NCBI GenBank assembly: GCA_964483465.1
Contig: CAZABG010000002.1
Location: forward strand, 4,720 to 68,719
DNA from: CAZABG01 sp964483465
GTDB lineage: Bacteria; Chlamydiota; Chlamydiia; Chlamydiales; Parachlamydiaceae
Reading direction: 5' to 3'
DNA: 64,000 nt
In this document: one piece after another, positions 60,480-64,000 of the stretch
Layout of the letters: every line of letters starts with the position of its first letter
How positions within the stretch are numbered: position 1 is the first letter of the stretch
Notes under the pieces: generated by a model
Seen by the model: only the letters and a program-made list of their open reading frames with translations
The model's database searches: none
What the model was told of the DNA's origin: nothing
Program-made: the position numbers and the translations under genes

Positions 60480-61415
60480 ATGTACCGCGTAAAAGATCTC
60501 TACGAAAACCACAAAGACTTACTTGGGCTTGAGCTCATGGTTGCTGAAGGTTTAACTCAACAAATTAAAGTTCCTGAAGCGCACCGTCCCGGTTTAAGCT
60601 TGTGCGGATTCTTAAAGAACCACGCCGGAAAGCGTATTTTAATTTTCGGCAAAGTGGAAATTCAATATTTAAAAGATTTAAAAGCTCCAGTTCGAATTGA
60701 ACGTCTCAAGGCAATTCTCGATTTTCCAACACCTTGCGTCATGGTTGGAAGAAGTTTGAAGGCCCCAAAGGAGTTGATTGATCTTTGCCAAAAAAATAAA
60801 ATCGCTCTTTTTAGTTCTACGCTTAATACGATGAATCTTATCAATCAGCTGACACTGCTTCTTACTGAAGAGTTCTCTCCTCATAAAACATGTCATGGAA
60901 CACTTGTAGAAGTGTTCGGGGTGGGGGTTTTAATTCAGGGGGATTCTTCGATCGGGAAAAGCGAAACGGCGCTTGGGTTGATTGAGAGGGGCCATCGCTT
61001 GATCGCGGACGATTGCGTTAAAGTTAAGCGTAAAGAAGGGAACTATCTTGAAGGCTCTTGCGCTCCCATTACAAAACACCACATGGAAATCCGGGGGATT
61101 GGAATCATTAACATCGCCCACCTCTATGGAGCGGTATGTGTAAGGGACAGCAAAAGTATTGATATTGTTGTGAAGCTTGAATCTTGGGACGACAACCATT
61201 TTTATGATCGCCTTGGAGTTGACGAAAAGGTTATTAATTTACTTGGGATCGATCTTCCCTTTCACGTACTGCCGGTAAAGCCGGGCCGCGATGTGGTTTT
61301 ATTATTAGAAACCATAGCGTTAAACCATCGCTTAAAGCAGATGGGATACCATTCAGCAAAAGAATTTCAGATGCGATTCAATGAAACTGTCAAGCAAAGT
61401 AAAAGTGAAAAATAA
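60480..61415 (+). CDS. hprK: HPr kinase/phosphorylase
   Basis: 311 residues. HprK phosphorylates HPr on the regulatory Ser and reverses it with phosphate. The N-terminal MurF-like domain covers 1-~130. The kinase domain has the P-loop QGDSSIGKSETALGLIERGH and the family signature EIRGIGIINI. RRD-like HRLIADDCVKVKR carries the catalytic His/Asp region. It overlaps ptsH by 35 bases, which links kinase and substrate directly. Confidence 0.94.
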   Translation: MYRVKDLYENHKDLLGLELMVAEGLTQQIKVPEAHRPGLSLCGFLKNHAGKRILIFGKVEIQYLKDLKAPVRIERLKAILDFPTPCVMVGRSLKAPKELIDLCQKNKIALFSSTLNTMNLINQLTLLLTEEFSPHKTCHGTLVEVFGVGVLIQGDSSIGKSETALGLIERGHRLIADDCVKVKRKEGNYLEGSCAPITKHHMEIRGIGIINIAHLYGAVCVRDSKSIDIVVKLESWDDNHFYDRLGVDEKVINLLGIDLPFHVLPVKPGRDVVLLLETIALNHRLKQMGYHSAKEFQMRFNETVKQSKSEK

Positions 61416-61650
61416 CATGGGACTACATACCCGTCCCGCAACTGAGATTGTAAAGATGCTGCAGGGGGTAAAGTCGGAAGTTTCATTCACCTATAAGAAT
61501 GAAACGGTCAATGCTAAAAGCATATTGAGCATTTTGATGCTCGCTTTAAAAAAGAATTCAACCCTTCTCGTAACGGTAGAGGGTTTTGATGCCGAAGAAA
61601 CTTTAGAAAAGTTAATCCTTGCCTTCGAAACCCAATTCGGGGAAATATGA
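61381..61650 (+). CDS. ptsH: Phosphocarrier protein HPr
   Basis: 89 residues. MGLHTRPATEIVKML holds the phosphorylation site His16. VNAKSILSILML holds Ser47, the residue HprK would modify. Both match canonical His15/Ser46 with one extra N-terminal residue. It passes phosphate from EI to EII or regulatory targets. Its ends overlap hprK and ptsI, so the three form one operon. Confidence 0.96.
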   Translation: MKLSSKVKVKNNMGLHTRPATEIVKMLQGVKSEVSFTYKNETVNAKSILSILMLALKKNSTLLVTVEGFDAEETLEKLILAFETQFGEI

Positions 61651-63383
61651 ATCACATCAAACAGGAAACACGTTTAAACGGCGTTCCTATTTCCATGGGC
61701 GTCGCGTACGGCCCTATCTTTTTTTTCACCCAGCAAGAATCGATTAAAAAAGAGGTGAGGCGTATAACTCCTTCTCAAGTGAAAGGAGAGATAAAAAGGT
61801 TTTTACATTCTCTCAGACAAAGCCGCGATGATATTGAAAGGCTTAAAAGCGAACTTGAAAGGGAAAATATAAAAGAAGGGGTGATGATCTTAGAGGCTCA
61901 CTTGCAGATGATGCAAGATCCGGGGCTAATTAATTTAACTGAAAGTAAAATCAAGGATCATAAAGGAGCGGAATGCGCCTTTCAAGAAACAATTGAAACT
62001 TATCTTGAACGCTTCGAAAAAATTGAAGATCCTTTCTTTAGAGAAAGAGCAAAAGACGTCCAGGATATTGGCAGAAGGGTGATGAGCTACCTGCGAGATA
62101 TTAAAAGCAATCCTTGGGATGGCCTTGTAACCCCGTCTATTATCATTGCCGATGAAATGACCGCTACCTGGGTCGCTGAATTTAATCCTGAAATAATTTT
62201 AGGTATTGTAACCGAAAAAGGTTCGACAACTTCGCATGCGGCGATTGTTGCGCGAGCAAGGGGGATACCCTATCTTTCCGGAATCACGTGTTCGCTTATT
62301 TCTTCTTTTCACGAACACGAGGCAATCCTTGATGCAAACGATGGGAAATTAATCCTAAATCCAAGCGAAAAACGATTGGATAACTTCCGAATCTATAAAG
62401 AGAAAGAGTCTAAAGAATTAAAACTTCTTCAGGATGCGGTTCCGCTAAAAGCCGAAACGTTTGATGGCTATTCGATACGTTTATCTGCCAATGTAGACGT
62501 TGATTCAGAACTTGAAATGATTCATCAGTTCGGCGGATGCGGCGTAGGACTCTTCCGTTCGGAATATGTTTTTCTTGCCCATGGAAAGTTTCCGTCTGAA
62601 GATGAGCAGTATGAAATTTATAAATCTATCGTCGATAAAATGGGCGGACTTCCGATTGTTATACGTACGTTCGACATCGGCGGAGATAAAGGCGGTCTTC
62701 CGCTTCAATCGCGCGAGGCAAATCCCTATCTTGGGTGCCGTGCTATTCGATTCTTATTGAAAGAGCAAAAAATCTTTAAAACACAGTTGAGAGCTATACT
62801 CAGGGCCGCTTATCATGGCAATGTCAGCATCATGTTCCCAATGGTGTCGGGACTATCAGAGCTCTTGGAAGCAAAAGCCATGCTGCTAGAGGTAGAACAA
62901 GAACTTGCAAAAGAGAAAATTCCCTATAAAGAGGCGATTCGAATTGGCTCTATGATTGAAGTTCCATCGGCCGCTATTATCGCCGATCTAATCGCGAAAG
63001 AATGCGACTTTCTCTCTATTGGAACAAACGATCTCGTCCAATATTCGCTAGCGGTTGATCGCGGTAATCAATCGATGAGTAATTTTTATACGCCTTCGCA
63101 TCCTGGCGTGATACGGCTTATCAAAATGGTTGTGAATGAAGCGAATCGTCAGGGAATCCCTGTCACAGTCTGCGGCGAAATCGCTGCCGATCCGCGCTTT
63201 ACTCCGCTACTCCTTGGCCTTGGCGTCCATGAACTTTCCGTTTCCGCGAGGTTTATTCCTCTTATCAAAGCGCGCGTGCGTTCGCTTTCAATCGTGCAAG
63301 CGGTTCAGCTTGCGGATGAAGTGCTCGGCATGTCAACTCCGCAGCAAATCATGGAGCGCCTCGAAGAAAAAGTGCTTGTTTAA
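61647..63383 (+). CDS. ptsI: PTS enzyme I (PEP-protein phosphotransferase)
   Basis: 578 residues. GSTTSHAAIVARARGIPYL carries the phosphorylated His. VGLFRSEYVFL, GGLPIVIRTFDIGGDK and the late VTVCGEIAADPRFTPLLLGLG form the PEP-binding barrel with its conserved Cys. EI starts the PTS cascade by phosphorylating HPr. No sugar EII genes are in the window, so the pathway may be regulatory, as proposed for other chlamydiae. The last five codons and stop recur at 63929-63951. Confidence 0.96.
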   Translation: MNHIKQETRLNGVPISMGVAYGPIFFFTQQESIKKEVRRITPSQVKGEIKRFLHSLRQSRDDIERLKSELERENIKEGVMILEAHLQMMQDPGLINLTESKIKDHKGAECAFQETIETYLERFEKIEDPFFRERAKDVQDIGRRVMSYLRDIKSNPWDGLVTPSIIIADEMTATWVAEFNPEIILGIVTEKGSTTSHAAIVARARGIPYLSGITCSLISSFHEHEAILDANDGKLILNPSEKRLDNFRIYKEKESKELKLLQDAVPLKAETFDGYSIRLSANVDVDSELEMIHQFGGCGVGLFRSEYVFLAHGKFPSEDEQYEIYKSIVDKMGGLPIVIRTFDIGGDKGGLPLQSREANPYLGCRAIRFLLKEQKIFKTQLRAILRAAYHGNVSIMFPMVSGLSELLEAKAMLLEVEQELAKEKIPYKEAIRIGSMIEVPSAAIIADLIAKECDFLSIGTNDLVQYSLAVDRGNQSMSNFYTPSHPGVIRLIKMVVNEANRQGIPVTVCGEIAADPRFTPLLLGLGVHELSVSARFIPLIKARVRSLSIVQAVQLADEVLGMSTPQQIMERLEEKVLV

Positions 63384-63387
63384 GGAT
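63365..63387 (+). repeat. Direct repeat at the ptsI 3' end, copy 1
   Basis: 23 bases, AGAAAAAGTGCTTGTTTAAG plus GAT, cover the last codons and stop of ptsI and are repeated exactly at 63929-63951. Similarity extends to 32 bases with four mismatches. Confidence 0.85.
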
Positions 63388-63516
63388 ATTTAAGACACGA
63401 TCTTTTTTTAACAGTGAGACCAGTGAGAAGCAACATGAGGACTGTGAGAAGTTCACAATTCTCAAAACTAAATTAAATGAATAGCGATTCTTTATGTGAA
63501 GTAAGGAGGAAATATC

Positions 63517-63915
63517 ATGTCTATTCCCGGTGGAATTCGAATGCTGGAACAAGGTCAATGGGTTTCATTTAAAGATGGACCACAGATTCCTGATTGTTTA
63601 ACTAAACCGATGATGGTAGCCGATTACACTAATATTTCAGATTTTGGGGTGACGTGCCTTTTTATTGATCTTATGGGTAAAGTTTATCGTTACAGACCTA
63701 AGGAATCTACAATTATAAGTGAAGATTTTAGCTATAATTTTAATGCACGGCGGTATGAAGTCTTTAAGCATGATCAAAAAAGCGTAGCTGCAATTTATGG
63801 TCAAAGATTTAATGAGCGAGTTGATGCCGCTCTTAATGCTGCCTGCGATTCGTCATGGGTTTTGAATAAGTACCGAGCGACCCTTAAATCAAAGTTTATA
63901 TTTCCAACAACCTAG
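63517..63915 (+). CDS. Hypothetical protein, 132 residues, bracketed by ptsI-end repeats
   Basis: I do not recognise it. AAGGAGG gives a strong ribosome site. The protein alternates short β-like strands (QWVSFKDG, GVTCLFIDLMGKVYRYRP) and ends with a basic helix (NKYRATLKSKFIF). No signal peptide or membrane segment. It is the only gene in the 541-base segment between two copies of the ptsI 3' end, so it was probably inserted as a unit. It does not carry the LTxxDVGK pattern of the 4.7-8.5 kb family. Confidence 0.65.
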   Translation: MSIPGGIRMLEQGQWVSFKDGPQIPDCLTKPMMVADYTNISDFGVTCLFIDLMGKVYRYRPKESTIISEDFSYNFNARRYEVFKHDQKSVAAIYGQRFNERVDAALNAACDSSWVLNKYRATLKSKFIFPTT

Positions 63916-63928
63916 TTAAACGCCTGAG

Positions 63929-63951
63929 AGAAAAAGTGCTTGTTTAAGGAT
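63929..63951 (+). pseudogene. Copy of the ptsI 3' end (direct repeat, copy 2)
   Basis: An exact 23-base repeat of 63365-63387, reading EKVLV-stop in frame with its surroundings but with no ptsI upstream of it. It is followed by AAGGATGAAGGCG, also found in the hairpin at 15217. Confidence 0.8.
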
Positions 63952-64000
63952 GAAGGCGGAAGTTGCTATGCTGGAATCGTAGTCAAAGATAATTTTTACT

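Overview
The window looks like a chromosome segment of an environmental chlamydia (order Parachlamydiales or a close relative). Several gene neighbourhoods match the chlamydial core. These are clpP-dapF-UPF0158 near glyA, lon-tsaB-rpsU-dnaJ, ftsK with a YycJ-type metallo-hydrolase, a Pit phosphate permease with its DUF47 partner, ptsH-ptsI, and the CT398-type zinc-ribbon coiled-coil protein next to rnpB. Many long lineage-specific proteins and eukaryote-like domains lie between these blocks, as expected of an obligate intracellular bacterium with a larger genome than Chlamydia. Assignment is from remembered gene order and motifs only, without database searches.

Layout. 1-3.4 kb: trpE/pabB end, trpG/pabA, a GNAT acetyltransferase and a possible cysteine enzyme, flanked by two copies of a palindromic element and by decayed duplicates of trpG and GNAT. 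3.4-8.5 kb: quinone oxidoreductase, O-methyltransferase and a tandem family of six genes (eight domains) sharing an 'IGRxLTxxDVGKxVVR ... WLTxxEF' pattern. 8.5-19.3 kb: phosphate uptake pair, DMT transporter, glycosyltransferase with a two-domain oxidoreductase fusion, SIMPL protein, a RhoGEF/DH-like protein, DUF1328 protein, Tag glycosylase, PAP2 phosphatase and a Ser/Thr kinase. 19.3-29.6 kb: ClpP, DapF, UPF0158, GlyA, CT398-like protein, RNase P RNA, a HEXXH protein, FolE and an ABC-F ATPase.

29.7-36 kb: four same-strand genes, one MICAL-like and three unrecognised, then an unrecognised minus-strand gene and an unusual chain of hairpins beside a copied xerC 3' end. 36-49.4 kb: XerC, RNase Z, rhomboid protease, heptose-1-P adenylyltransferase, Lon, a large unknown protein containing a 10-N assembly gap, a dGTPase-like HD protein, TsaB, S21, DnaJ, a Tgl-like transglutaminase homologue and a flavin oxidoreductase. 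49.4-55.4 kb: a TolC/EmrA/EmrB-type efflux operon behind a strongly folded leader, a host-attachment-type protein and a HicAB toxin-antitoxin pair. 55.5-64 kb: MBL hydrolase, small membrane protein, FtsK, UppP, tRNA-His, a SUKH-like protein, HprK-HPr-EI and a small unknown gene bracketed by copies of the ptsI 3' end.

The observations I rate highest are: (i) 3' ends of three unrelated housekeeping genes (trpG, xerC, ptsI) are copied a short distance downstream, each beside repeats or an accessory ORF; (ii) the xerC hairpin chain keeps its linkers while its stems vary; (iii) the tandem LTxxDVGK domain family; (iv) host-directed candidates with DH/RhoGEF, MICAL-like and transglutaminase-like signatures; (v) several -10 boxes so close to start codons that leaderless mRNAs are likely.
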